The notes beneath the pieces are model-generated. The model had not been told where the DNA came from. It searched no databases and worked only from the letters and a program-made list of their open reading frames with translations. A stretch of DNA of 64,000 nt from Planococcus wigleyi (GTDB lineage: Bacteria; Bacillota; Bacilli; Bacillales_A; Planococcaceae). The stretch lies in assembly GCF_014836985.1 (NCBI RefSeq), contig NZ_JACSPU010000001.1:493473-557472 (forward strand), written 5' to 3'. Every line of letters begins with the position of its first letter. Positions within the stretch are counted from its first letter, which is position 1. Shown here piece after piece: positions 8,268 to 18,100 of this stretch. Both the position numbers and the translations under genes were made by a program.

Positions 8268-8959
8268 TAGTGTGCCACTCCTTTCCGGGAGATCCATTCA
8301 ATGAAAATGGCGGACGCCAAAGTCGAGACCATGATAGCCCAGCCGGTGGACAGCCATTCTGTAAAATAAAATAAGGAATTGACTGCCCCGGCAATAAGGG
8401 CAAGGCTGACCACTTTTCGATTGCCGCGCATTGAAGGCACTAAAAGGCCGACAAACATGGCGTACAGCGCAATCGACATGGAAGCTTGGAGAAATTGAGG
8501 CAGGTTGGCTCCGATCAAATGCCCGATTGCTGTGAAAATGACCCAGCTCCCGTAAGCGATGACAATGACACCTACAGCAAAAGCCGTGCTTAATTTATTG
8601 CCTTTTTGTGTAGCCAGTACTGAAAAGGATTCGTCTGTAATTCCAAAAGCATAAAGTGCTTTTTTCCAGCGGTCATCCGGCTGCATCTTTTCATTGAGTG
8701 CAGCCGTCATAAGAAAGTGGCGTATATTGACGATGAACGTATTTAAAACAATGACTGCTGGTGCTACTCCCGCAGTGATGAGTGACAGGGATATGTATTG
8801 TGCAGCACCTGCATAAACGAAAATGCTCATCGCTACAGCTTCAATCAGTGATAGTCCAGTGGTTTTTGCCAATAAACCAAAGGTTAATGCTATCGGAAAA
8901 TAACCGACGGCTATGCTCGTTCCAGCCTTCAGCCCGGACGAGAACTCACGACCATTCAT
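8267..8959 (-). CDS. azlC: Branched-chain amino acid export subunit AzlC
   Basis: This 230-residue AzlC/YgaZ-family permease has about six to eight membrane helices and the family sequences AYFPIALTFGLLA (here GYFPIALTFGLLA) and NIRHFLMTAAL. It is the large subunit of the AzlCD exporter. It is first in a two-gene minus-strand unit with one-base overlap into azlD. The upstream region (8960-9098) is AT-rich with several TATAAT-like sequences on both strands; a shared divergent promoter region with the DedA-like gene is likely but not resolved. Confidence 0.9.
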   Translation of the reverse strand: MNGREFSSGLKAGTSIAVGYFPIALTFGLLAKTTGLSLIEAVAMSIFVYAGAAQYISLSLITAGVAPAVIVLNTFIVNIRHFLMTAALNEKMQPDDRWKKALYAFGITDESFSVLATQKGNKLSTAFAVGVIVIAYGSWVIFTAIGHLIGANLPQFLQASMSIALYAMFVGLLVPSMRGNRKVVSLALIAGAVNSLFYFTEWLSTGWAIMVSTLASAIFIEWISRKGVAH

Positions 8960-9098
8960 TTTTCTCGCTCCTTGTGATTAAGTATTTCCTTTTCCAAACC
9001 TCTTGAAAGAGTGTAAAGTAATTATAATAGCATATCATATAATCTTTAAAATTTTGCAGACCATTTCTAAAAAATAGGTAGTTTAAAGGACTGAGCTT

Positions 9099-9728
9099 AT
9101 GTCGGATTTTTTTTCCATGGAGAATATTGTTGAACTGACACAATCCTACCGGGCTTTCGGTCCAATCATTGGTTTTTTATTGCCGTTCTTTGAAGCCTTT
9201 CTGCCCTTTTTGCCATTGTTCGTTTTCGTCTTTGCGAATGCTACGGCTTATGGACTGTGGGTCGGCTTTTTGCTGTCCTGGAGCGGCTCTGTAGTAGGAG
9301 CATATGCAGTATTTTTAGTAATCCGCAAGTATGGCCGTGCCCGGTTTATGAATTTTATGACAAGGCATGAAAAAGTGCAGAAATTGATCCACTGGGTGGA
9401 GCGAAATGGGTTCGGCCCGCTGTTCCTGCTGTTGTGCCTGCCTTTTACACCTTCAGCATTGGTCAATCTCGTAGCGGGTTTGTCCAATATCCGCAAGCAT
9501 TATTATTTATTGACGGTCATGGCAGGCAAGTTCGTCATGGTCTTTACGATTTCATATGTCGGTTATGACCTGCGGGCTTTGTTTACACAACCCATTCGAA
9601 CGGCCATTGTCATCTTGGTGATCGTCCTCCTTTACATCATCGGAAAAATTCTTGAGAAAAGGCTGCACAAAAAAGTCGAAGCGGATTTCCGTTTGGCAAG
9701 CGAAGAACGTAAAAAGCGCCAACCATAA
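9099..9728 (+). CDS. DedA/VTT-domain (TVP38/TMEM64) membrane protein
   Basis: This 209-residue protein with about five membrane segments has the VTT-domain signature: Gly/Ser-rich re-entrant region (LSWSGSVVGAYAVFLVIRKYGR, about 58-80) and a second Pro-rich one (LCLPFTPSALVNLVAGLS, about 113-130). DedA/TVP38 proteins are linked to phospholipid flipping and membrane homeostasis. The substrate cannot be told from the sequence. It stands alone before addB, which has its own promoter. Confidence 0.85.
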   Translation: MSDFFSMENIVELTQSYRAFGPIIGFLLPFFEAFLPFLPLFVFVFANATAYGLWVGFLLSWSGSVVGAYAVFLVIRKYGRARFMNFMTRHEKVQKLIHWVERNGFGPLFLLLCLPFTPSALVNLVAGLSNIRKHYYLLTVMAGKFVMVFTISYVGYDLRALFTQPIRTAIVILVIVLLYIIGKILEKRLHKKVEADFRLASEERKKRQP

Positions 9729-9742
9729 AAGCTTTTCTATAA

Positions 9743-9772
9743 TTGGCAATCAAATTCAGTTAGTCGTATAAT
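9743..9772 (+). promoter_or_regulatory. Sigma-A-type promoter of addBA
   Basis: TTGGCA (9743-9748) and TATAAT (9767-9772) are spaced by 18 bases. The predicted start point is near 9779, about 27 bases before the addB start codon, so the leader is very short. Confidence 0.65.
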
Positions 9773-9773
9773 T

Positions 9774-9787
9774 AGAACAAACGTTCT
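9774..9787 (+). promoter_or_regulatory. LexA (SOS)-type operator at the addBA start point
   Basis: AGAACAAACGTTCT is an inverted repeat that fits the Gram-positive LexA consensus CGAACRNRYGTTYC at 12 of 14 positions; only the outermost base on each side differs. It begins two bases after the -10 element and covers the predicted start point, the position expected for repression. DNA-damage control of addBA is inferred from this. Confidence 0.6.
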
Positions 9788-9805
9788 TAATTGAGGAGTG
9801 ATCAT

Positions 9806-12800
9806 GTGTCTTTACGCATTGTATACGGCCGAGCAGGAGCGGGGAAAACTCGTTATCTACAGGAAGAAATTGTGGAAGAACTGCAGCGCCAAGCCGATGG
9901 AGAACCGATTTTTCTCATCGTGCCTGACCAGATGTCGTTTTCTACCGAGTATCGCCTTTCTGCCGCCTATGGCATGAATGGCATGATCCGTGCCCAGGCA
10001 GTCACTTTTAAACGGCTGGCCTGGCGCGTGCTGCAGGAAGTCGGCGGCATCAGCAGAAAAGAAGTTGATACCTTTGGTTACCGGATGCTGATCCGAAGCT
10101 TGCTGGAAGAACATCGGGACGACTTTCAATTATTCCGTAGAGCGGCTGGAAAACGGGGCTTTACGGATCAAATCGAGCAGTTGGTGAAAGAATTCGCCCG
10201 CTATTGTGTGGACTGTGGAGAATTGAGTTCCATTCGTTCATCCCTAACAGAAGCAGGGGCGCCCAGAACCTTGCTCGACAAGGCCGAAGACCTGGAGCTG
10301 ATTTTAACTGAAATCGAAAGCCGCCTGGGCAAAGTCTTTGTGGATTCTGAAGGGCACCTGGCTTTGCTGAGCGAAAAAATCCCTTATTCCGAGCTGATTA
10401 AATCAGCGACCGTCTATATCGATGGATTTGTCACATTCACTGCAAGAGAATATGAAATTCTGTTTGAATTGATGAGGCATGCCAAATCGGTGACGATTGC
10501 CTTGCCGATGGATGACCGGACAGATCCCAACGACGAGCAGGCCCTTTTTTATCAGTCTGCCAACACGGCACGCCGGCTCAGTGAACAAGCTGCAAAAGAC
10601 GGCATCGAAATTGACCAGCCGGTGCATTTGGATGCTCCGCGCAGATTTACGCATCCGGAACTGGAGCATATCGAACGCCATTTTGATGATTACCCGATTC
10701 AGACAATGCAAGGGCAAGGCCATGTGTCTTTGGTGGAGTCCTCAAACAGAAGAGCAGAAATTCATGCCGTGGCACGGAATATCAGAGACCAAGCCAGAAA
10801 AGGGATGCGCTATAACGAAATCGCCATTCTGTACCGCCAGCCGGAAATCTATGATGAATTGATCAATACGATTTTTCCGCAATATGATATTCCCTATTTC
10901 ATCAGCCAGAAAAAGTCGATGCTGCATCATCCCTTGATTGAGTTCAGCCGCTCGGTCCTTGAATCGGCTGTCTCCAATTACTCCTATGAGTCGGTTTTCC
11001 GTGCGGTCAAAACGGATTTATTCTTTCCGCGTGGTCCTGCAACGAAATGGCGGGAGCGAAGCGATCTGCTGGAGAACTTCGTTATCGCCAACGGCATTTA
11101 CGGGGATCGCTGGTTTGAAGAAAAGCGTTGGTTCTTTAAAAAATACAGAGGACTGGAATTTCATACGTCCATCCAAACAGACGAAGAATTGGCAGCTCAA
11201 ATGGAACTGCATGCAGTCCGTGACTTGATTCGGGATCCGTTGGCACAATTAAAAGAGCAGCTGAAAGAAGGCAAAACTGGCAGAGACATGGCGGAAGCAT
11301 TATTTCTTTTCATAGAAAAGATGGACGTTTATGCGAAAATCCAGGACTTGAAAGAACGCGAAGAAAATGAGCATCGCTTATTGGCTGCGACAGAACATGA
11401 ACAGGCCTGGAATCAATGGGTGGGGGTTCTTGATCAGTTTGTGCTGATGTTCGGAGACAAAGAAATCGATTTGGCGACAGCTGTCAAAATTCTGGATGAA
11501 GGATTTGAAACGCTGGAGTTTTCCCGTATCCCGCCATCTTTGGATCAAGTGACAGTGTCCAAAATCGATTTGGCGCGCCTGATGGATATCAAGTCGGTAT
11601 TCGTCATCGGAGCCAATGACGGCGTATTGCCGAAACGCATCGAACAGGAAGGGATTTTGACCGATACGGACCGTGAATGGTTTGCCCAGATCGGTTTCGA
11701 GCTGGCACCTACTTCGAAAATGCGTCTGATGGATGAAACGTATATGGTCTACCGGGCATTCACGTCAGCTTCGGATGTATTGACAGTTTCCTATCCGATT
11801 GCAGATGAAGAAGGAAAAGCGCTGTTGCCATCGCTTTATATCCAGAAACTGAAGGATATGCTGTCGATCGACACGGTGCCTGCGGTCATCGATCCGGAAG
11901 AACTGTTGGACGTGTCCCCAATGGCTTATATTTCGCATCCGCGTGCAAGCCTGGCTTATTTGACTTCGCAGATCCGCAGCGGTGACTTAACTGCCGAATG
12001 GCGCGCTGTTTTGAACTATTACGAAGACGATCCGTTTTGGTCTTCGGTCATCAAACGCATTTTAGCACCGATCAAACCGAATATTGCAGATCCGCTGCGG
12101 CAAGATATTGCTGAACCGTTGTACGGCACGCCGATTTCTTCCAGTGTTTCACGTGTGGAAACCTATTATAGCTGTCCGTTTGCGCATTATGTTGCTTACG
12201 GCCTGCGTCTGGAAGAGCGCAGCCAGTACAAATTGGCAGCGCCGGCGATGGGGGACCTTTTCCATGCAGCGATCAAGTGGATATCTGATGAAGTCATGAG
12301 GCTCGGCGTATCTTGGTCATCACTGACTCGGAAACAATGCCAGGACTTGGCAAAAGAAGCGATTGAACAGCTTTCGCCTTATTTCGTCAACCACATCCTG
12401 ATCAGTTCCCACCGCTATCGGTATATCCAATATAAATTGGAAGGAATTATCCGCCAGACAGCGTTCATGCTCAGCAAGCATGCCAAAGTTTCAGGATTCG
12501 TGCCGGTTGCCCTGGAAGTTGGGTTCGGTCCGAAAGAAACGATTCCGCCGCTGGATATTCCGTTGAAAAATGGCCGGAAAATGAATGTGCGCGGCCGTAT
12601 CGATCGGATTGATTCGACTGAAATTCATGGCAAACCTTATTTGCGCGTGGTTGATTACAAATCATCGAAGCAAGGACTTGACCTCGGAAATGTCTATCAT
12701 GGCTTGTCCCTTCAGACGTTTACCTATCTGGATGTGGCATTGACACATTCAGACCGTTGGCTAGGGGAAGAGGCAGAACCTGCCGGAGTGCTTTATTTCC

Positions 12801-13282
12801 ATATGCACAACCCCATGTTGAAGTTGACGAAGCTGATGACAGAGGAGGAGCTGGAAGAAGAGATGGCTAAGTCCTTTAAGATGAATGGGTTGGTCGTCGA
12901 AGATCCGGAAGTGATCCAGGCAATGGATGAAGCGATTGACGGTTATTCGAATGTCATACCGGTAAGGCTCAATAAGAGCGGCACTGTGTCTGCTTCCCAA
13001 TCGAAAACCGTAATGAAAGAAGACATGCAGGCAATTCGCCGTTATGTCCGCGGCAAGCACCAGAGCGCGGGCAATGGCATATTGGATGGAAATACAAGCA
13101 TTACACCATATAAAGTGAAGGAAGATACACCTTGCCAATTCTGTTCTTACCGTTCAGTCTGCCAATTCGATCCGGCGGACCCGGCGCAAACTTACCGGAA
13201 ACTGCCGGCATTGTCTCCGGACAAGGCAGTAGAATTGATCAGAAAGGAGACCGCTGAAGATGATACCGAAGAAACCGACTGA
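9806..13282 (+). CDS. addB: AddB subunit of the AddAB helicase-nuclease
   Basis: This 1158-residue protein has an N-terminal Walker A (GRAGAGKT, residues 8-15), an inactivated-helicase-like body, and a C-terminal RecB-type nuclease domain (VDYKSS near residue 950). Four cysteines form the iron-sulfur clasp: one in YYSCPFAHY near 790 and three in CQFC-SYRSVC near 1113. AddAB resects double-strand breaks up to Chi sites and loads RecA. GTG 9806 is chosen because GAGGAG lies 7 bases upstream and the protein then starts as expected (SLRIVYGRAGAGKT); length is close to B. subtilis AddB. It overlaps addA by 23 bases. Confidence 0.95.
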   Translation: MSLRIVYGRAGAGKTRYLQEEIVEELQRQADGEPIFLIVPDQMSFSTEYRLSAAYGMNGMIRAQAVTFKRLAWRVLQEVGGISRKEVDTFGYRMLIRSLLEEHRDDFQLFRRAAGKRGFTDQIEQLVKEFARYCVDCGELSSIRSSLTEAGAPRTLLDKAEDLELILTEIESRLGKVFVDSEGHLALLSEKIPYSELIKSATVYIDGFVTFTAREYEILFELMRHAKSVTIALPMDDRTDPNDEQALFYQSANTARRLSEQAAKDGIEIDQPVHLDAPRRFTHPELEHIERHFDDYPIQTMQGQGHVSLVESSNRRAEIHAVARNIRDQARKGMRYNEIAILYRQPEIYDELINTIFPQYDIPYFISQKKSMLHHPLIEFSRSVLESAVSNYSYESVFRAVKTDLFFPRGPATKWRERSDLLENFVIANGIYGDRWFEEKRWFFKKYRGLEFHTSIQTDEELAAQMELHAVRDLIRDPLAQLKEQLKEGKTGRDMAEALFLFIEKMDVYAKIQDLKEREENEHRLLAATEHEQAWNQWVGVLDQFVLMFGDKEIDLATAVKILDEGFETLEFSRIPPSLDQVTVSKIDLARLMDIKSVFVIGANDGVLPKRIEQEGILTDTDREWFAQIGFELAPTSKMRLMDETYMVYRAFTSASDVLTVSYPIADEEGKALLPSLYIQKLKDMLSIDTVPAVIDPEELLDVSPMAYISHPRASLAYLTSQIRSGDLTAEWRAVLNYYEDDPFWSSVIKRILAPIKPNIADPLRQDIAEPLYGTPISSSVSRVETYYSCPFAHYVAYGLRLEERSQYKLAAPAMGDLFHAAIKWISDEVMRLGVSWSSLTRKQCQDLAKEAIEQLSPYFVNHILISSHRYRYIQYKLEGIIRQTAFMLSKHAKVSGFVPVALEVGFGPKETIPPLDIPLKNGRKMNVRGRIDRIDSTEIHGKPYLRVVDYKSSKQGLDLGNVYHGLSLQTFTYLDVALTHSDRWLGEEAEPAGVLYFHMHNPMLKLTKLMTEEELEEEMAKSFKMNGLVVEDPEVIQAMDEAIDGYSNVIPVRLNKSGTVSASQSKTVMKEDMQAIRRYVRGKHQSAGNGILDGNTSITPYKVKEDTPCQFCSYRSVCQFDPADPAQTYRKLPALSPDKAVELIRKETAEDDTEETD

Positions 13283-16200
13283 TGCCACATGGACCGATGA
13301 ACAATGGCAGGCGATATGGGCCAAGGGCCAGGATATGCTTGTTTCAGCTGCAGCTGGATCGGGTAAAACAGCCGTCCTGATCAATCGGATGATTGAAAAA
13401 GTGTTGGCTGAAGAAGAACCGATATCAGTGGATGAATTGCTTGTCGTAACTTTCACTAACGCATCAGCTGCGGAAATGCGCCATCGTATGTCCAAAGCCT
13501 TGGAAAAAGCGGTGGCTGAAAACCCGGAATCGGCCCATTTGAGAAAGCAATTGCGCCTGATCAATAAAGCGCAGATTTCGACTCTGCACTCTTTTTGCCT
13601 GCAGGTGGTGAAACAGTATGCCTATCTGCTGGAAATCGATCCCGGCTTCCGGATTGCAGGAGATACTGAAGCTGCCCTGTTGCGGGACGATGTCCTTGAG
13701 TCGGTTCTGGAGGAATCCTACGAAGGAGAAGGGGCTGACGCGGTTTACCGGCTGGCAGACAGCTTTACTTCGGATCGCAGTGACCAGGCGATGGAAGTCC
13801 TGTTGAGCAAGCTTTACGACTATTCCCGGGTGCATCCTGATCCGGAAGAGTGGCTTCAGCAGGTTCCGGCTTTATATGCGGTTCCGGAAACTGCCACTAT
13901 CGATGAACTGCCTTTTATCGGCGACTTAAAGCTGACCATACGTCATGCACTAGAGGAAGCGCTGCAGTTGACGCAACAAGGTCAGCAATTGGCATTGCAG
14001 CCGGATGGACCTGCTTTGTTGGAAGAAACATTCAAAACGGATGCAGAAGTAATCAAAGCGGCAATTGCCGCTTTGGAGATATCCTGGGACAGCCTATATA
14101 ATTTTTCAAAGTCGTTTAAATTTGAGAAAGCAGCAAGCATCAAAAAGGATTCCTGCGACCCTGCAGTTGCTGAAGAAGCGAAAGGCATGCGCAACGATGT
14201 GAAGAAAATCGTTACGGGGCTGTTTGATTCGTATTTTACACGGACGCCTAAGCGCCTGCTTGACGAGATGCGTGAAATGGCACCGATGATGGCTACATTG
14301 GTGGAACTGACACAGCTTTTCGCCGATCGCTATAAAGCATTGAAAATCGACCGGGCATTGGTTGACTTCTCGGATTTGGAACATTATGCGCTGGAAATCC
14401 TGTCAGATGAGGGGAAACCGTCTGCAATTGCGAAAGAGTACCAAAATCGCTTTAAAGAGGTGCTTGTCGATGAATACCAGGACACCAATATGCTTCAGGA
14501 AACCATTTTGAACTTAGTGAAGTCCGGAAATGAACAGGATGGAAACCTCTTCATGGTAGGCGACGTCAAACAATCGATTTACCGGTTCCGCCTTGCAGAA
14601 CCCATGCTTTTTTTAGGGAAGTATTCCAGGTTCAGCCATGATGCGGAAGGCACGGGACTGCGCATCGACTTGAATGCGAATTTCAGAAGCCGCAAAGAGA
14701 TACTGGATGGCACCAATTACATCTTCTCGCAGATCATGGGACAACGTGTAGGGGAAATTGACTACGATGAAGCAGCAGCTTTAAAAGCAAAAGCACCTTA
14801 TCCGGAGCAGCAGGTTCCGATTGAATTGGCGTTGATTCATGAACCTGAAACCGAAGAGGAAGCGCCGGATGAAGACTTGGCGAAATCCCAATGGGAAGCA
14901 CGTTTCATTGCAAAGAAAATCAAAGAGATGATGGATCAGGAAATGCTCGTCCATGACCCGTGGACACAGCAGCAGCGGAAATTGGAGTATCGGGACATCG
15001 TCGTCCTCATGCGTTCTATGACGTGGTCGGGAGATTTTGTGGATGAGTTCAAAATGGCTGGCATTCCTTTGTATGCCGAACTGAACGGCGGTTATTTTGA
15101 TGCGTTGGAAGTGATGATCATGCTCAATACATTGCGCGTCATCGACAATCCGTATCAAGATATTCCGTTGGCATCCGTTTTGCGGGCACCGTTTATCGGC
15201 TTAAAAGAAAATGAATTGGCCGAAATCCGTTTGGCTGCGCCAAACGCCTCGTTTTATGAAGCAGTAAAAACCTTTATGCGCGCAGGGACCGGAATCGACC
15301 GGGCTGCGGCTGATAAACTGCAGCGCTTTGTTCTTCAACTGGAAGGATGGCGCAACCAGGCACGCAGGGGTTCGCTTGCGGAGTTGATCTGGCAGGTTTA
15401 CCTGGATACGAATTATTATGAAATGGCAGGGGCCATGACCAACGGCAAGCAGCGGCAGGCAAACTTGCGTGCGCTGCATGACCGGGCACTGGAATATGAA
15501 AAAACTTCTTTCCGCGGGTTATTCCGCTTCTTGCGCTTCATTGATCGGATGCGCGAGCGGGGCGATGATCTGGGAACCGCCAAATCACTCAGTGAAAAAG
15601 AAAATGTTGTTCGGCTCATGACGGTCCATAAATCAAAAGGACTTGAGTTTCCGGTGGTCTTTTTTGCCGGTACTGGACGGTCGTTCAATGAAATGGATTT
15701 TAGAAAATCGTATCTGTTCGATCAGGATTATGGATTGGCCGTCAAAGCGGTCAATCCCGACACAAGAATCGAATACACTTCCTTGCCGTTCCTGGCAGTC
15801 AAGGAAATGAAGCAGCTGCAGATGAAAGCAGAAGAGATGCGGGTGTTATACGTAGCGATGACACGAGCCAAAGAACGGCTGTTTCTGACGGCTTCTGTCA
15901 AAGAAATCGACAAGCTCTTTGAAAAATGGAAAGTCGGCGGCAATGATGTCCGTCTGCCGGATTTCATGCGTTCACGTGCCAAAGGCTATTTGGACTGGAT
16001 TGGTCCGGCCGTGGCCAGACATCCCGATGCTGCAGAGCTATTGAGTATCAATGGCAATGTGCTGCCGCATTCTTCCCGCTTCCACATCGAAATCATCGAG
16101 TCCCAGTCATTGCTTCCAGGAGAAATCAATTTAGAAGAATTGCTGAAAGGCGATGACGTAAATGAAGATTATCAGCAGCTTGTCAACGAACGTTTCGATT

Positions 16201-16868
16201 TTCGTTATCCACATCAACGGGCGGTTGAAAAGCGTTCCAAACAATCAGTCACTGAAATGAAACGGCTGCAGATGCTTCAGCGTCTGGATGAACCTGAATC
16301 CTTTATCCAAACCGCAAAACCTGAACGAACGATGCTCTTGCACCGTCCGGATTTTATGATGGACAAACGCTTATCGGCCGCGGATATCGGTACTGCCGTC
16401 CATGCAGTCATGCAGCACATTCCATTGGACCGCACAATGGATTCTGCGGAAATCAAGGAGTTCATCGACAATTTGGTCGGCATGGAAATATTGTCGCCCG
16501 ATGAAGGAAAAGCCGTGAAGGTTGAAGAAATCGAACGGTTTTATGCCAGCGACACTGCTGAACGTCTCCGTTCGGCGAAACATGTTAAACGGGAAGTCCC
16601 TTTTACGTATGCCAAAGCGGACGCTGATGGAGACCACCAAATTATACAAGGGATTGTCGATTGCCTTTTCGAGGAACAGGATGGCTGGGTTTTGCTTGAT
16701 TACAAAACAGACAGGCTAGCACATTTAAATGATGTTAAAATGGAAATGGCTGAGCGATATGGCGTCCAGCTGACTGTCTATCAGGAAGCGGTAGAAGCGA
16801 TTCTCCGCATCCCGGTCAAAGAAAGGTTGCTGTATTTGTTTGCAGCGAGCCAAGAAGTGAATATTTAG
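13260..16868 (+). CDS. addA: AddA subunit of the AddAB helicase-nuclease
   Basis: This 1202-residue UvrD-type superfamily 1 helicase has Walker A SAAAGSGKT at residues 29-37, motif II VDEYQDTN near 402, later helicase motifs (VRLMTVHKSKGLEFPVV; VLYVAMTRAKE), and a C-terminal nuclease motif LLDYKTDR near 1150. It is the motor and one of the two nucleases of AddAB. Start ATG 13260 has AAAGGAGA upstream and lies inside the addB end, giving coupled translation. Both nuclease and helicase residues are intact, so the complex should be active. Confidence 0.96.
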   Translation: MIPKKPTDATWTDEQWQAIWAKGQDMLVSAAAGSGKTAVLINRMIEKVLAEEEPISVDELLVVTFTNASAAEMRHRMSKALEKAVAENPESAHLRKQLRLINKAQISTLHSFCLQVVKQYAYLLEIDPGFRIAGDTEAALLRDDVLESVLEESYEGEGADAVYRLADSFTSDRSDQAMEVLLSKLYDYSRVHPDPEEWLQQVPALYAVPETATIDELPFIGDLKLTIRHALEEALQLTQQGQQLALQPDGPALLEETFKTDAEVIKAAIAALEISWDSLYNFSKSFKFEKAASIKKDSCDPAVAEEAKGMRNDVKKIVTGLFDSYFTRTPKRLLDEMREMAPMMATLVELTQLFADRYKALKIDRALVDFSDLEHYALEILSDEGKPSAIAKEYQNRFKEVLVDEYQDTNMLQETILNLVKSGNEQDGNLFMVGDVKQSIYRFRLAEPMLFLGKYSRFSHDAEGTGLRIDLNANFRSRKEILDGTNYIFSQIMGQRVGEIDYDEAAALKAKAPYPEQQVPIELALIHEPETEEEAPDEDLAKSQWEARFIAKKIKEMMDQEMLVHDPWTQQQRKLEYRDIVVLMRSMTWSGDFVDEFKMAGIPLYAELNGGYFDALEVMIMLNTLRVIDNPYQDIPLASVLRAPFIGLKENELAEIRLAAPNASFYEAVKTFMRAGTGIDRAAADKLQRFVLQLEGWRNQARRGSLAELIWQVYLDTNYYEMAGAMTNGKQRQANLRALHDRALEYEKTSFRGLFRFLRFIDRMRERGDDLGTAKSLSEKENVVRLMTVHKSKGLEFPVVFFAGTGRSFNEMDFRKSYLFDQDYGLAVKAVNPDTRIEYTSLPFLAVKEMKQLQMKAEEMRVLYVAMTRAKERLFLTASVKEIDKLFEKWKVGGNDVRLPDFMRSRAKGYLDWIGPAVARHPDAAELLSINGNVLPHSSRFHIEIIESQSLLPGEINLEELLKGDDVNEDYQQLVNERFDFRYPHQRAVEKRSKQSVTEMKRLQMLQRLDEPESFIQTAKPERTMLLHRPDFMMDKRLSAADIGTAVHAVMQHIPLDRTMDSAEIKEFIDNLVGMEILSPDEGKAVKVEEIERFYASDTAERLRSAKHVKREVPFTYAKADADGDHQIIQGIVDCLFEEQDGWVLLDYKTDRLAHLNDVKMEMAERYGVQLTVYQEAVEAILRIPVKERLLYLFAASQEVNI

Positions 16869-16878
16869 GGGGATTATT

Positions 16879-18057
16879 TTGGACTTACAGCCCGTTTCAA
16901 TAAATGAACGAGTAAAAGCGATTGACTTGATGAGAGGCTTCGCGCTTTTGGGAATTTTAATCATCAACATGTTGGCCTTCCATTCACCTTTGTCGTATAT
17001 TGATCCGTACAAATGGTTTAATGGGAGTTTGAACGAAGGAATATACATGGTTATTGATATATTTATTCAAGCCAGTTTTTATCCTCTGTTTGCGATGCTA
17101 TTTGGTTATGGCCTTGCGATGCAATTCATGCGTGCAGAAGCGCGGAACCGGCCATTCATGCCACTTGCGGTCAAACGGTTATTGATTCTTCTGCTGATCG
17201 GCATCATTCATGCGTTTTTGATTTGGTACGGCGATATACTGATCACCTATGCCATCATGGGTCTTCTGCTGATCAGTATGATCCGCCTGCCATCCGCCTG
17301 GCTGATGGCCTTTGCAGCGGTCATCTATACGGTACCGCACCTGTTGCTGCTCGGCATCATGTTTTTGGCAGTGGCAGTGGATCCGAACACGTATGTCGGA
17401 TATATGGAAATTGAAAGTTCCATCCAATCCTATCAGTCTGGCAGTTTTGCAGAAATCTTCAGCCAGCGCCTGGCGGATTGGACTTACAGCAATAACCTGG
17501 TCAACTACATTGTCCTGATCGCCACGATTCTGCCATTTTTGATGGTCGGAGCAGCTGCAGCAAAATGGCGGCTGATTGAGCGGACACAGGAAAAACGCAA
17601 ATTATGGTTGGTGTTGGCTATTGTGCCGCTGACAGTCGGCTTATTATTAAAGTCTGCACCTTTCCTTTTCGAATCGAATTATGCCTTTGTCTATCTGCAG
17701 GATATTTTCGGCGGGCCGCTTGTAGCCATCGGTTATGCAGCGCTGATCGCTTTGCTTGCACAAAATGCCTTCATGCAAAAATTGCTTTCTCCGTTGGCGA
17801 AAGTCGGACGCATGTCGCTGACAACTTATATTACACAATCTGTCCTGGCAACATTGATTTTCTATTCCTATGGATTCGGTCTTTATGGACAAGTGGATTT
17901 GCTGACAGGAACCTTGATCGCTCTTGGAATATTCATCGGGCAAGTGATTTTTGCGGAGCTCTGGTTCGAAAAATTCCAGCGAGGACCACTTGAAATTATC
18001 TGGAGAAATTGGACATATGGAAATAAATTCGAAAAAACTAACAATTCAAAACTCTGA
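16879..18057 (+). CDS. DUF418 / YeiB-type multi-pass membrane protein
   Basis: This 392-residue membrane protein has about ten helices. It opens with the family motif RVKAIDLMRGFALLGILIINM and ends with the conserved DUF418 block (WFEKFQRGPLEIIWRNWTYG), which places the last helix and tail. The family belongs to the acyltransferase-like heparan N-acetyltransferase clan, but no member function is firmly known. The start is TTG 16879 with AGGGGGA close after the addA stop 10 bases upstream, so it may be co-transcribed with addBA. Confidence 0.85.
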   Translation: MDLQPVSINERVKAIDLMRGFALLGILIINMLAFHSPLSYIDPYKWFNGSLNEGIYMVIDIFIQASFYPLFAMLFGYGLAMQFMRAEARNRPFMPLAVKRLLILLLIGIIHAFLIWYGDILITYAIMGLLLISMIRLPSAWLMAFAAVIYTVPHLLLLGIMFLAVAVDPNTYVGYMEIESSIQSYQSGSFAEIFSQRLADWTYSNNLVNYIVLIATILPFLMVGAAAAKWRLIERTQEKRKLWLVLAIVPLTVGLLLKSAPFLFESNYAFVYLQDIFGGPLVAIGYAALIALLAQNAFMQKLLSPLAKVGRMSLTTYITQSVLATLIFYSYGFGLYGQVDLLTGTLIALGIFIGQVIFAELWFEKFQRGPLEIIWRNWTYGNKFEKTNNSKL

Positions 18058-18100
18058 ATGTGTATAATGGATTCAATCAAAGAAAAGGAGTGTTTGACGA

